In this document: positions 17,173-25,384 of the stretch, in pieces | Layout: each line of letters starts with the position of its first letter | How positions within the stretch are numbered: the first letter of the stretch is position 1 | Origin: Leptonema illini DSM 21528 | GTDB lineage: Bacteria > Spirochaetota > Leptospiria > Leptospirales > Leptonemataceae | Direction of reading: 5' to 3' | DNA length: 64,000 nucleotides | NCBI RefSeq assembly: GCF_000243335.1 | Contig: NZ_JH597773.1 | Coordinates: 3,866,115-3,930,114, forward strand | Notes under the pieces: model-generated | What the model saw: only the letters and a program-made list of their open reading frames with translations | Told to the model about the DNA's origin: nothing | Databases searched by the model: none | Translations under genes and position numbers: made by a program

Positions 17173-17634
17173 TCATTGCGGACGCAGACAGGGATACTGA
17201 AACTCCCCCCTATCCTGGAAAGGCCAGGGAATGGGGCTACATAGAAAAAAATAGCCATATTCATATTCGTGAGTGAATGCAGATTTCAGGCTGCCACGTT
17301 CAAAATAAAGTTCTGTCGCATCTCGGCCCGTAGGAACCATGATCGGCACAGGAATAAAAACCGCCAGGAGGATGATGCCTGTCCAGCGCAGTTCACTATT
17401 GTCGTTATATACCCAGGTTTCGGTATTGGCCGTAAAGGTCTTCTTGTCTGGTTGCCCCCAGAGCTGCTCCACTTCAGCCGGCGTATAACTACGCATCTCT
17501 TCGTAATACTTCAATGATCTGCGATTTTGAGCGAGGTTCGCGTGCTCTATTCTGTAGGTCGAACGGCCATGCGCAATAAAGCCGATACAGCTGGAGAGGG
17601 TCATCAGTAGGGTCAGAGTAGCAATTCGTTTCAT
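17173..17634 (-). CDS. Predicted lipoprotein of unknown function
   Basis: 153 residues. Residues 1-16 form a lipoprotein signal peptide ending in Leu-Ser-Ser-Cys. The segment around 50-75 (Tyr-Thr-Pro-Ala-Glu-Val, then Trp-Gly-Gln-Pro-Asp) resembles the SmpA/OmlA-like folds found in many outer-membrane lipoproteins. A second hydrophobic stretch lies at about 85-103. The DUF3788 gene starts four bases beyond its stop codon, so the two are probably cotranscribed. Confidence 0.6.
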   Translation of the reverse strand: MKRIATLTLLMTLSSCIGFIAHGRSTYRIEHANLAQNRRSLKYYEEMRSYTPAEVEQLWGQPDKKTFTANTETWVYNDNSELRWTGIILLAVFIPVPIMVPTGRDATELYFERGSLKSAFTHEYEYGYFFLCSPIPWPFQDRGEFQYPCLRPQ

Positions 17635-17764
17635 AAGAGCCTCTCACGGTTACTGTCATAATGACCGGGCTTTTTATTCTATTGTTGCCTTTGTTGCCTG
17701 TCAATGAGAATATTGTATTTTTTGTCGGCGGAACGATGGATTACGGATCGCAGCGAGGTGCTTA

Positions 17765-18145
17765 TTATGAGATTGAGTTACCAGCTGATTCTCCCGTTTC
17801 CTGCGAAAACCGCCGGATCAGATTTTCACAAGCCGGTGTTCCATATTCGCGAGCCCAGGCCTCCTCTCTCTCGAACTCCGGTTGAAGCCTCTTGAGCGCG
17901 TTACTATCCCACAGATGGTGAGTATGGCCCGGCGGAAGGTAATCCGTCAGTGAATCAATACCGACGAATACGATTATGTCCGGATCACGCTCCTGTATGC
18001 CGAGATCGAATCGAAGCGAGCAAATCTTGATCGTGCCCTCAAGAAATGTTAATCTTCCATCAAGCATATCATGGCACGTCTGCACCAGGCGCTTTCGCGC
18101 AAGAGCCTGCGCCTCGTGCGGAGGTAGGTCTGATTTAAGGGGCAT
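17765..18145 (-). CDS. Small soluble protein of unknown function
   Basis: 126 residues, start ATG at 18145 with GAGAG upstream. The first half is helical. The middle has a hydrophobic strand (Ile-Ile-Val-Phe-Val-Gly-Ile) and a His-Thr-His-His cluster, and the rest is acidic. It looks like proteins annotated only as hypothetical that sit in toxin or immunity clusters. I recognise no family. Confidence 0.5.
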   Translation of the reverse strand: MPLKSDLPPHEAQALARKRLVQTCHDMLDGRLTFLEGTIKICSLRFDLGIQERDPDIIVFVGIDSLTDYLPPGHTHHLWDSNALKRLQPEFEREEAWAREYGTPACENLIRRFSQETGESAGNSIS

Positions 18146-18258
18146 AGTGCTCTCTTATAATACGGGCGTTCATGTCTTCCGTTCTGGGATACTCTTTTAC
18201 TCATGAAGTCTCTGTAGCGATTCGCTCTTCTGTCAATAGAAAACCTTTGTCATTTGGA

Positions 18259-18612
18259 TTATGAATCGCTGACCCGATCCTGGCTCAGTCTCATATATTG
18301 CGATACTCGTGTTTCAGTGCCGCACGTGCTACTGGAGTAATTGCTCTGCGCCGTGATCCCCTTGCGCTTACAGTACTCTGATTGCAGCCATATCGCAAGG
18401 GTTTTCGATCCCTTGCTTGAGTTGCATGATCTACAGCAAAGGGCAATGTTCTCGATTGTAATGATCGTCGCATCATTAAGGATATGCTCCCAGGAAGGGC
18501 GTCTTCCCTTCACCGGGTTCTCGTAAGAGAGAGTAATGCCGCAGTAGATGCACTCTCGGTCTCTTTTGCGGACGGCTTGTTCAAGCCAGTCGGGGATGTC
18601 CCAGCGATTCAT
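18259..18612 (-). CDS. HNH endonuclease
   Basis: 117 residues from the ATG at 18612; a longer start at 18651 is possible. The HNH core is intact: a Cys-x-x-Cys pair (Cys-Ile-Tyr-Cys), then Trp-Glu-His-Ile, then Glu-Asn-Ile-Ala-Leu-Cys-Cys and a second Cys-x-x-Cys knuckle (Cys-Arg-Ser-Cys-Asn). Metal-dependent nicking or cutting of DNA is the family activity. It lies eight bases after the PD-(D/E)XK gene at 18620-19558, so the two nuclease-like genes probably form an operon. Confidence 0.75.
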   Translation of the reverse strand: MNRWDIPDWLEQAVRKRDRECIYCGITLSYENPVKGRRPSWEHILNDATIITIENIALCCRSCNSSKGSKTLAIWLQSEYCKRKGITAQSNYSSSTCGTETRVSQYMRLSQDRVSDS

Positions 18613-18619
18613 CGCGCCC

Positions 18620-19558
18620 TTATCCGCCGATTTTGTTATAGGCCAGTTCAATGAAAGGTTTCATAAGTTCGAAATCTTCGACCGAAGAAAGAGTGAATTC
18701 GGCATCACCTGTGCCGAAGTGCCCGATCTCCGATACGTCGCGATAGAACGGAGGCGGAGCGATGACGTCTTTCTTCTTTAACTTTAGGAATAATTTGATA
18801 TTCCTATTCTGGGGCTCCATGCAGGCGATATTCTGCGAAATCTTGTATGCGATATAGTATTTTTTGGGAACTTCTTCGATGGCAGGATCAAGCCCGACGA
18901 TAAACTCGCGAATTCCATGCATGAGAGATTGTATTTGCGAAGGTTTGCCGGTCAGATGCTCTTCGAAATCATACGTGGCGGTTGCGCGCACCTGCGCCGC
19001 TTTCTTTCCCGCTTCGACCATGATCGGGTTTTTCCCTCCCTCTGAAGAGGATGGCGCGGCAATTACCTTTGTCGCCTGGAATACCTCTTCAAGATAGATG
19101 GAACCGTTTTTGAACAGGCGATACTTCCAGAGCTCGATGTTGGCGCCCATAACCTGAACGGCATGCAGATCGTATTTTTTATAGTTAGGCGCTATACAGA
19201 TCACTCGCACATCGGACCAATCCACCTCAATGCCGTTGCCGAGCTCTCTCTGTATGGCCATCTCAAAGTCGCCCTTGTGATCCTGGATCCAGTGTAGATA
19301 GAAAAGGCTCTGGTTAATCAATTCCGACGATTCAACCTTTTTGTATTCAATGATGACCGGGTTATTGTCTTCTGACAGTGCAAGGCTGTCGATGCGGCCG
19401 GCATGCAGCGGGCCCGTGGAGAACTCCGATGCGACGAAACGGCAATTGAAAACGACCTGTAGATTCTGCTCGATGAGTTTTTGTAGCTCTTTTTCCAGAG
19501 CGAAGTTGGTTTGTTCTACTGAAACGAGGCTTTCACCGGTTATCTGGAATAGCGGCAT
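18620..19558 (-). CDS. DUF5655-containing protein with PD-(D/E)XK-type N-terminal domain
   Basis: 312 residues. D57, E71 and K73 form the Asp...Glu-x-Lys triad inside Gly-Arg-Ile-Asp-Ser-Leu-Ala and Ile-Ile-Glu-Tyr-Lys-Lys. The C-terminal part (about 200-312), with Tyr-Ile-Ala-Tyr-Lys and Leu-Phe-Leu-Lys-Leu strands, matches DUF5655. These proteins are common in defence islands and may be nucleases or DNA-binding homologues; the activity is inferred. The ATG at 19558 has GGAG about ten bases upstream. It is followed directly by the HNH gene. Confidence 0.75.
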   Translation of the reverse strand: MPLFQITGESLVSVEQTNFALEKELQKLIEQNLQVVFNCRFVASEFSTGPLHAGRIDSLALSEDNNPVIIEYKKVESSELINQSLFYLHWIQDHKGDFEMAIQRELGNGIEVDWSDVRVICIAPNYKKYDLHAVQVMGANIELWKYRLFKNGSIYLEEVFQATKVIAAPSSSEGGKNPIMVEAGKKAAQVRATATYDFEEHLTGKPSQIQSLMHGIREFIVGLDPAIEEVPKKYYIAYKISQNIACMEPQNRNIKLFLKLKKKDVIAPPPFYRDVSEIGHFGTGDAEFTLSSVEDFELMKPFIELAYNKIGG

Positions 19559-19640
19559 GCGTGAAGTCTCCTATGGGGATGAGGGGTTTTAAATGGACGC
19601 TATATGCGTGTAAAATGTCCGTTCATGGGACGGTTATATC

Positions 19641-20126
19641 TCAGCCCAAGCATTTGTAGTAACCTTGTATCGTAAACTGAATTGTTCGCAGAAGAGGATA
19701 GCGTTCCGGAATGGCATTGCTGGCGACTTTCCCACAATGCATGATGTCCGCTTTTACGATCTGCATAAACTCATCAATGGAGATGATTTTTGCACCGCAG
19801 AGCTCGTCCCTGTCCTCGGGATGGGATACGAGGACGGCAATCCGTTCCACCGGAGTCGATGGATCCTGCCACTTAAAGACATCTGAGAACATATACCGTT
19901 CACCAGATTCAAACTTCTTCCGGAACCGCCTCTCTCGCTCGGCCCATGAATCTGCATCAATGGACGGTTCGATATGGACCAGACGTTTCGTTTCCGGATG
20001 AAATGCAACAACGTCCAACTCCATCTCCCAGCCGCCATGAGAAAGCTTGCCGACTTTGAGGTTCTGCTTAACGAGGTATCCGGACCAGTCATAGTACTCT
20101 GCAATCAGATCTTCGAGATGTGACAT
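19641..20126 (-). CDS. PD-(D/E)XK-like protein of unknown function
   Basis: 161 residues. The block at 34-55 (Glu-Met-Glu-Leu-Asp38, a short strand, then His-Ile-Glu53) has the order and spacing of a PD-(D/E)XK core. The Lys of the Glu-x-Lys element is replaced by Ser. The C-terminal part is helical. It could be an inactive or variant nuclease. It belongs to the same leftward cluster as the DUF5655 and HNH genes. Confidence 0.5.
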   Translation of the reverse strand: MSHLEDLIAEYYDWSGYLVKQNLKVGKLSHGGWEMELDVVAFHPETKRLVHIEPSIDADSWAERERRFRKKFESGERYMFSDVFKWQDPSTPVERIAVLVSHPEDRDELCGAKIISIDEFMQIVKADIMHCGKVASNAIPERYPLLRTIQFTIQGYYKCLG

Positions 20127-20180
20127 GCTCTTTTTCCGTGGGGTAACAGTCGAACCAAGTGTAAGCCGTCCCCCCTCAGC

Positions 20181-20252
20181 CTATACCGGCGGCAGTCCTT
20201 GTTCTTTCAAGAATATATTGCGCCCCTTCACGACTTCCGCCATGCTCTCTGT
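20181..20252 (-). pseudogene. Remnant of a type I methyltransferase (hsdM) 3' end
   Basis: On the minus strand, the frame ending in TAG at 20183-20181 reads Asn-Ile-Phe-Leu-Lys-Glu-Gln-Gly-Leu-Pro-Pro-Val-stop. The intact hsdM at 23780 ends His-Asn-Ala-Phe-Leu-Lys-Glu-Leu-Gly-Leu-Pro-Pro-Val-stop. Only about 13-20 codons are recognisable, and the upstream sequence does not continue the alignment. It suggests that a second type I methylase gene once ended here and was deleted. Confidence 0.45.
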
Positions 20253-20303
20253 CAGCGCATATTGTATCGCTGTGCCAGCAGGGCTCCAGAATGTGGTGGA
20301 CAG

Positions 20304-20320
20304 TATCTCGAATTGAGATA
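20304..20320. promoter_or_regulatory. Palindromic operator upstream of higBA
   Basis: A perfect inverted repeat, TATCTC and GAGATA arms around GAATT, ends nine bases before the higB start codon. HigA-type antitoxins repress their operon by binding such palindromes. The assignment is inferred from position and symmetry. Confidence 0.5.
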
Positions 20321-20329
20321 TGCTGACAT

Positions 20330-20626
20330 GTGCACGTTATTAGCCGGAAGAAGATCGCGGACTTCTCCGCCAATCATCCTGATGCGAAAACGGCTCTTGA
20401 GACGTGGTACAGAATCGTGAGGACCACCAACTTCCGAAATTCTGCCCATCTGAGATCCGTTTTTCCATCGGCGGACCCGGTCGGCAATCTAACCGTGTTC
20501 AACATCGGCGGGAACAAATACCGGCTGATTGCTGCCATTCATTATAACCGGAAGAAGGTCTACATCCGGCACATTCTGACGCACACAGAATACGACCGCA
20601 ACATCTGGAAGAGAGACATACCATGA
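20330..20626 (+). CDS. higB: HigB-type mRNA interferase toxin
   Basis: 98 residues from a GTG start at 20330. The sequence (basic N-terminus, Trp-Tyr-Arg-Ile-Val-Arg, Tyr-Arg-Leu-Ile-Ala-Ala-Ile-His-Tyr, Val-Tyr-Ile-Arg-His-Ile-Leu-Thr-His-Thr-Glu-Tyr) is the HigB/RelE fold of the HigB_toxin family, which cuts mRNA on the ribosome. The stop codon overlaps the antitoxin ATG (ATGA). The toxin-first order is typical of higBA. Confidence 0.9.
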   Translation: MHVISRKKIADFSANHPDAKTALETWYRIVRTTNFRNSAHLRSVFPSADPVGNLTVFNIGGNKYRLIAAIHYNRKKVYIRHILTHTEYDRNIWKRDIP

Positions 20627-21024
20627 TCGCAGAACTCGAAAAAATCAAAACCGTCTGGCCGAGCGTGCAGAACGTTCTTTCCGTCCCGCGCACGAAGAAG
20701 CACTATAACCTTCTTGCGAAGATCCTGGACGAACTAACGGACGAAGTGGGAGGGAACGAGAAGCACCCTCTTCTGCCGCTTATGGAAACGATAGGATGCC
20801 TGATTGAGATCTATGAGAACGAGAACATCCCCGAACCGGAAGGCAATTCCGTTGATGTAATCCGGCACCTCATGCAGGAACACGGGCTCACACAGAAAGA
20901 CCTGCCCGAGATCGGATCGCAGGGAGTTGTCTCAGAAGTTCTTAACGGGCGGCGAACTCTGAATGCACGACAGGTCAGAGCCCTTGCGAAACGTTTTCAT
21001 ATCTCGCCGGCTGCCTTTATCTGA
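20623..21024 (+). CDS. higA: HigA antitoxin with C-terminal helix-turn-helix
   Basis: 133 residues. The HTH is in the C-terminal third (Leu-Thr-Gln-Lys-Asp-Leu-Pro-Glu-Ile-Gly, then Val-Val-Ser-Glu-Val-Leu-Asn-Gly-Arg-Arg), as in HigA proteins with an N-terminal toxin-binding helical part. It is translationally coupled to higB through a 4-base overlap and probably represses the operon at the palindrome just upstream of higB. Confidence 0.88.
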   Translation: MIAELEKIKTVWPSVQNVLSVPRTKKHYNLLAKILDELTDEVGGNEKHPLLPLMETIGCLIEIYENENIPEPEGNSVDVIRHLMQEHGLTQKDLPEIGSQGVVSEVLNGRRTLNARQVRALAKRFHISPAAFI

Positions 21025-21208
21025 GAGCTCAACTATCTACATTTGCATGTTATCAGCCCATGCTCAAAAGGCCGAGTTATAGTCTTTGCATGAGCGCCCG
21101 TTAATGGGCCACTCCCCTTGACAGAGCTGGCCCATCCCATATCTTGCAGCAATGGCCCTGAAGCGCAATGGTATCGAGGGACCGATCGCCGAATCGCAGG
21201 CAGTAATT

Positions 21209-23005
21209 ATGAAACGAGCCTCCAGTATTCTCAAAGAAGTCTTCGGATACGATTCGTTTCGTCCGTTTCAGCGCGAGGTGATCGACAATGTTCTGTCGCG
21301 CCGTGATACGTTGGCCGTGCTTCCTACCGGAGCAGGCAAATCCCTCTGCTACCAGATTCCCGCTCTGGTCTTCGAAAAGCTGAGCGTCGTCGTCTCGCCG
21401 CTCATTGCGCTTATGAACGATCAGGTGCAGCAACTGCGCGCAGCGGGCGTGCCGGCCGTGATGCTGAATAGCTCGCTCTCGCCACAGGAATACCAGCGCA
21501 ACATCGACGCTTTGCAAAAGGGCGATGCACGAATCCTCTATGTCGCCCCCGAGACTCTGCTCTCGCCTCGCGTCACGGATCTTCTTGCATCGCTGCCTCT
21601 TGATCTGCTCACCATCGATGAGGCTCACTGCATCTCGGATTGGGGCCATGACTTTCGTCCGGAGTACCGCCAGATCGCTGCCGTCCGCCGTCGATTCCCC
21701 CGGGCCGTATGTCTGGCCCTGACTGCCACGGCAACGGAGCGCGTTAGACACGACATCCTCACCGCCCTCGGCCTTGATGAGGCAGCGCAGTTCGTTGCCG
21801 GATTCGATCGGCCCAATCTCTTTATTGAAGTGCTGCCGAAGCAGAACGCCCTAACTCAGACTCTCAGATTCCTCGAAGAACGCAGGGATCAGGCTGGCAT
21901 CATCTATTGTTTCTCGCGCAGGCAGGTCGATGATCTTGCCGCCGCTCTCGTTCAGAAGGGATTCTCGGCTCGTCCGTATCATGCCGGCCTTGGCGATGCG
22001 GAGCGTGCCGCCAATCAAGAGGCCTTTCTTCGAGACGATATTCAGATCATCGTGGCCACCATCGCCTTCGGCATGGGTATCAACAAGCCTAACGTTCGCT
22101 TCGTTATACACTACGATCTGCCCAAAAGCATCGAAGGCTACTACCAGGAGATCGGACGAGCCGGTCGTGACGGGCTGCCGTCCCACTGCCTGCTTCTTTA
22201 TAGCTACGGCGATGTGGCCAAGCTGCGGCATTTCATCGACCAGAAAGAAGAGGATGAGCGCCTTGTTGCCCTTGAGCATCTCGATGCCCTTGTTCGTTTT
22301 GCCGAGCAGCATGCCGGCTGTCGGCGCATCCCCCTGCTGCGCTACTTCGGCGAAGAGCCGACATCGACGCGATGCGATCGATGCGACAACTGCACGTCCC
22401 CCACGGCCACGCTTGTCGATATGACCGAGAACGCTCAGAAGCTCCTGTCATGCGTTAAGCGCACAGGGGAGAGGTTCGGAGCCGGTCACGTCATCGACGT
22501 GCTGCGCGGATCAAAGAACGAAAAGGTGCTGCGCAACCGACATCAGGATCTGAGCACATACGGCATCGGTACAAACCTCACGGCGATACAATGGAATCAT
22601 GTTGCGCGGCAGCTGGTGCGCCACGGCTATCTTGTTCAGGAGGGTGAGTTCCGCACGCTTCGTCTGAGCGACCTGGCAATCCGCTCTTTGCGCGAGCGGG
22701 CGCCCATTACGCTCGAAGCCATGCCACAAGGCGAGGCGCCCGTTAGGCGCTCTCCGTCGACGCTGGCGAGCGGAATGGACGAGACGTTGTTTGGTCTTCT
22801 TCGTCAGAGGCGCAAGGAGCTGGCCGACGCAGCGGGCATTCCCCCGTACATCGTCTTCTCGGACCGCACGCTGGTGGAGATGGCAAGCGCGCTTCCGCAG
22901 TCCGACGAGGAGCTGCTCAGTATCAGCGGCGTCGGTCAGGTGAAGCTGGAGCGGTACGGTGAAGAGTTCCTCGGTGTGATCAGGGATTATGTGAAGGGTA
23001 GGTAG
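21209..23005 (+). CDS. recQ: RecQ-family ATP-dependent DNA helicase
   Basis: 598 residues from the ATG at 21209; a start 19 codons upstream lacks support. Helicase core: motif I (Pro-Thr-Gly-Ala-Gly-Lys-Ser), motif II (Asp-Glu-Ala-His), motif VI (Gln-Glu-Ile-Gly-Arg-Ala-Gly-Arg-Asp-Gly). A four-Cys RecQ zinc site follows (ending Cys-Asp-Arg-Cys-Asp-Asn-Cys), then a winged helix, then a C-terminal HRDC domain (about 525-598). It unwinds DNA 3' to 5' in recombination and fork repair. It lies within the defence island but is a normal housekeeping gene. Confidence 0.93.
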   Translation: MKRASSILKEVFGYDSFRPFQREVIDNVLSRRDTLAVLPTGAGKSLCYQIPALVFEKLSVVVSPLIALMNDQVQQLRAAGVPAVMLNSSLSPQEYQRNIDALQKGDARILYVAPETLLSPRVTDLLASLPLDLLTIDEAHCISDWGHDFRPEYRQIAAVRRRFPRAVCLALTATATERVRHDILTALGLDEAAQFVAGFDRPNLFIEVLPKQNALTQTLRFLEERRDQAGIIYCFSRRQVDDLAAALVQKGFSARPYHAGLGDAERAANQEAFLRDDIQIIVATIAFGMGINKPNVRFVIHYDLPKSIEGYYQEIGRAGRDGLPSHCLLLYSYGDVAKLRHFIDQKEEDERLVALEHLDALVRFAEQHAGCRRIPLLRYFGEEPTSTRCDRCDNCTSPTATLVDMTENAQKLLSCVKRTGERFGAGHVIDVLRGSKNEKVLRNRHQDLSTYGIGTNLTAIQWNHVARQLVRHGYLVQEGEFRTLRLSDLAIRSLRERAPITLEAMPQGEAPVRRSPSTLASGMDETLFGLLRQRRKELADAAGIPPYIVFSDRTLVEMASALPQSDEELLSISGVGQVKLERYGEEFLGVIRDYVKGR

Positions 23006-23119
23006 GGTAGTAGATGGGCTCTCGATCGTGTATGCAGCAGCCGCATGCCAATTTGGGTTTAGCGATTCATGACGACGGTTCTGGCCGAAGCCAGTCTTTG
23101 GTTATTATAAGGAGTGCTG

Positions 23120-23764
23120 CTAAGAGAAAGCCTTGCTGATCGTTCCTTCCAGGTTATCCTTAAAGAGTTTGCTTACGGTCTCGATATAGCCGTCCTTGAT
23201 GATGATTCGGTTCAATGAATCACGCTCAATCGTTACTGAGTTTTTCTCAAAATACTGTAACAATCCGATTTTATCATTGTTCTCTGATACCTCGAGTACT
23301 CCCAGATTATGAACCAGACTGTTCCTGATTTTATTGATGCAAACAATCGCTTGCCACTGATGATTGCCGAGATCCTTTATGCCGCAGATTTTCTCCAGAT
23401 ATATTTTTGCCTGAAAAATCCCCCTCCCGGTTATAATAGCCAGATCGATATCGATGTTCTTATGCTGTTTAGCGCGGGCGCAGATGTAACGTAAAAAGTA
23501 TTCGTAGAGCGAATAGTAGCCTATAAGATAGCCAGTTCTTAGTACTTCTGGGAAAGTCTTTGAATACTCCACATAATCATCTACGTACCAATCAACGTTG
23601 CTGGCTCTCTCTTCATCGTCCATCTCGGCGAGTTCTGCATTCGTAAACGGAAACGCTTCTTCTGCTTGCAGGCGGAAATGACTTTCGGATTCTAAGAAGG
23701 CTCTATCATATGCACGAAAGCGGTTAGCGATTATTGCCTTTAAGAATGCCGAATGCTTATTCAT
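23120..23764 (-). CDS. HEPN-like protein next to the type I R-M operon
   Basis: 214 residues, mostly helical. R147-Asn-Ser-Leu-Val-H152 fits the R-x4-H motif of HEPN RNases, with a hydrophobic helix before it. The gene starts 15 bases after the hsdM stop codon, with GGGACGAG upstream of the ATG, so it is the last gene of the R-M operon. HEPN proteins in such loci often act as RNA-cutting toxins or guards. Catalysis here is inferred from one motif only. Confidence 0.6.
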   Translation of the reverse strand: MNKHSAFLKAIIANRFRAYDRAFLESESHFRLQAEEAFPFTNAELAEMDDEERASNVDWYVDDYVEYSKTFPEVLRTGYLIGYYSLYEYFLRYICARAKQHKNIDIDLAIITGRGIFQAKIYLEKICGIKDLGNHQWQAIVCINKIRNSLVHNLGVLEVSENNDKIGLLQYFEKNSVTIERDSLNRIIIKDGYIETVSKLFKDNLEGTISKAFS

Positions 23765-23779
23765 TCTCGTCCCCTTTGC

Positions 23780-25384
23780 CTACACAGGCGGCAGCCCGAG
23801 CTCTTTCAGGAATGCATTGTGCTTTTTGGCTGCTGTGGCTGCCCGTTTCTCAATCTCCTTCAGTTCAGCATTCACCTTTGCCAGATCAATCTCTTCTTCT
23901 GCAATGGAGGTGCTGACATAGCGCGAGATGTTCAGGTTGTAGCCGTTCTTTTCGATCTCGTCCATAGGGACGCGGCGGGAGTAGCGCGGTTCGTCCTTCC
24001 TGAACTGATAGGCATGGACGATCTTATCAATATGCTCGGGCAACAGGCGGTTCTGGCGCTTACCTTTCTCAAAATGCTCACTGGCGTTGATAAAGAGAAC
24101 ATCGTCGGGCTTCTTACATCGTTTCAGAACAAGGATGCAAACCGGAATGCCAGTAGAGTAAAAGAGATTGGCGGGCAAGCCGATCACCGTGTCGATATGA
24201 TTGTCTTTCAGAAGTTTAGTACGGATGCGTTCTTCAACGCCTCCTCGAAACAACACGCCGTGAGGAAGGATAATGGCCATCACACCGCTATCACTCAGAA
24301 AATGAAAGCCATGTAAAAGGAAGGCGAAATCGGCGGCAGATTTTGGAGCGATGCCGTAATTCTTGAAGCGAAAATCCTCGCCAAGCGCCTCGTTCGGCTC
24401 CCAGCGATAGCTAAACGGCGGATTAGCCACTACGGCATCGAACTGCATCTTTTTAGCAGGGTTCATTTCGTTCAGAAGGGGCCAGTCATTCAGCAACGAA
24501 TCACCGTGAAAGATCTCGAACTCCGTATCTTTCACACCATGCAGGAGCATGTTCATGCGGGCGAGGTTATACGTCGTGATGTTCTTTTCCTGACCGTATA
24601 TCTTGCCTATGCCGCTTGGGCCCATCTGTCGGCGTACATTGAGCAGTAACGATCCCGAACCGCAGGCAAAGTCGAGGATAGTCTTGAGTTTTTTCTTTCT
24701 ACCGTTTGTCGGTTCCTGGCTATCGAGCGTAACGATTTCAGAGAGAATTGTCGAAATTTGTTGCGGGGTATAGAACTCGCCTGCCTTTTTTCCGGAGCCG
24801 GCGGCGAACTGGCCGAGAAGGTATTCATAGGCATCGCCGAGAATATCGGTATCGGCACTGAATTTTGCAATGCCTTCAGCGATTTTCTGGATGATGGTAC
24901 AGAGCTTTGCGTTTCGTTCTTTCGGCGTTTTACCCAGCTTGTCAGAGTGCAAATTGATCTCTGAGAACAATCCCTGAAATGTGCTCTGGAAGGACTTTTC
25001 CTCAATATACTTGAATCCTTTCCAGAGCGTGCCGAGCAGATCATTGTCCTGTCGGCGCGCCATCTCGGCCACGTTGCTCCAGAGGAATGGCGGTTCGATT
25101 ACATAGTGAACCTTGAGGCGCATCTGCTTCTCAAAGTCGGGTACATCCTTCTTGTTCTTTGCATACCAGATGGCTAACGAAGAACGTCGATCGTCCTCTT
25201 TCGTCGCTGGATAGTCTCGTCCAAGCTCTTTCTTTGCGGCTGTCTCGTAATTGTCAGACAGGTAGCGTAGAAACAGGAATGAGAGCATGTAGTCGCGGAA
25301 GTCATCGGCGTTCATCGCACCGCGTAGCTGGTCGGCGATGTTCCAGAGGGTTTTGCCAAGTTGGCTCAGTTCTTCTTGCGTCAT
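23780..25384 (-). CDS. hsdM: Type I restriction-modification methyltransferase subunit
   Basis: 534 residues. An N-terminal helical HsdM_N domain (1-150) is followed by the N6-adenine methylase domain with SAM motif I at about 236-246 (Leu-Asp-Phe-Ala-Cys-Gly-Ser-Gly-Ser) and catalytic motif IV Asn-Pro-Pro-Phe at 321-324. The C-terminal coiled coil would contact HsdS. It forms the M2S methylase and the R2M2S restriction complex. The ATG overlaps the stop codon of the PrrC-like gene (ATGA), so the two are translationally coupled. Confidence 0.95.
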   Translation of the reverse strand: MTQEELSQLGKTLWNIADQLRGAMNADDFRDYMLSFLFLRYLSDNYETAAKKELGRDYPATKEDDRRSSLAIWYAKNKKDVPDFEKQMRLKVHYVIEPPFLWSNVAEMARRQDNDLLGTLWKGFKYIEEKSFQSTFQGLFSEINLHSDKLGKTPKERNAKLCTIIQKIAEGIAKFSADTDILGDAYEYLLGQFAAGSGKKAGEFYTPQQISTILSEIVTLDSQEPTNGRKKKLKTILDFACGSGSLLLNVRRQMGPSGIGKIYGQEKNITTYNLARMNMLLHGVKDTEFEIFHGDSLLNDWPLLNEMNPAKKMQFDAVVANPPFSYRWEPNEALGEDFRFKNYGIAPKSAADFAFLLHGFHFLSDSGVMAIILPHGVLFRGGVEERIRTKLLKDNHIDTVIGLPANLFYSTGIPVCILVLKRCKKPDDVLFINASEHFEKGKRQNRLLPEHIDKIVHAYQFRKDEPRYSRRVPMDEIEKNGYNLNISRYVSTSIAEEEIDLAKVNAELKEIEKRAATAAKKHNAFLKELGLPPV

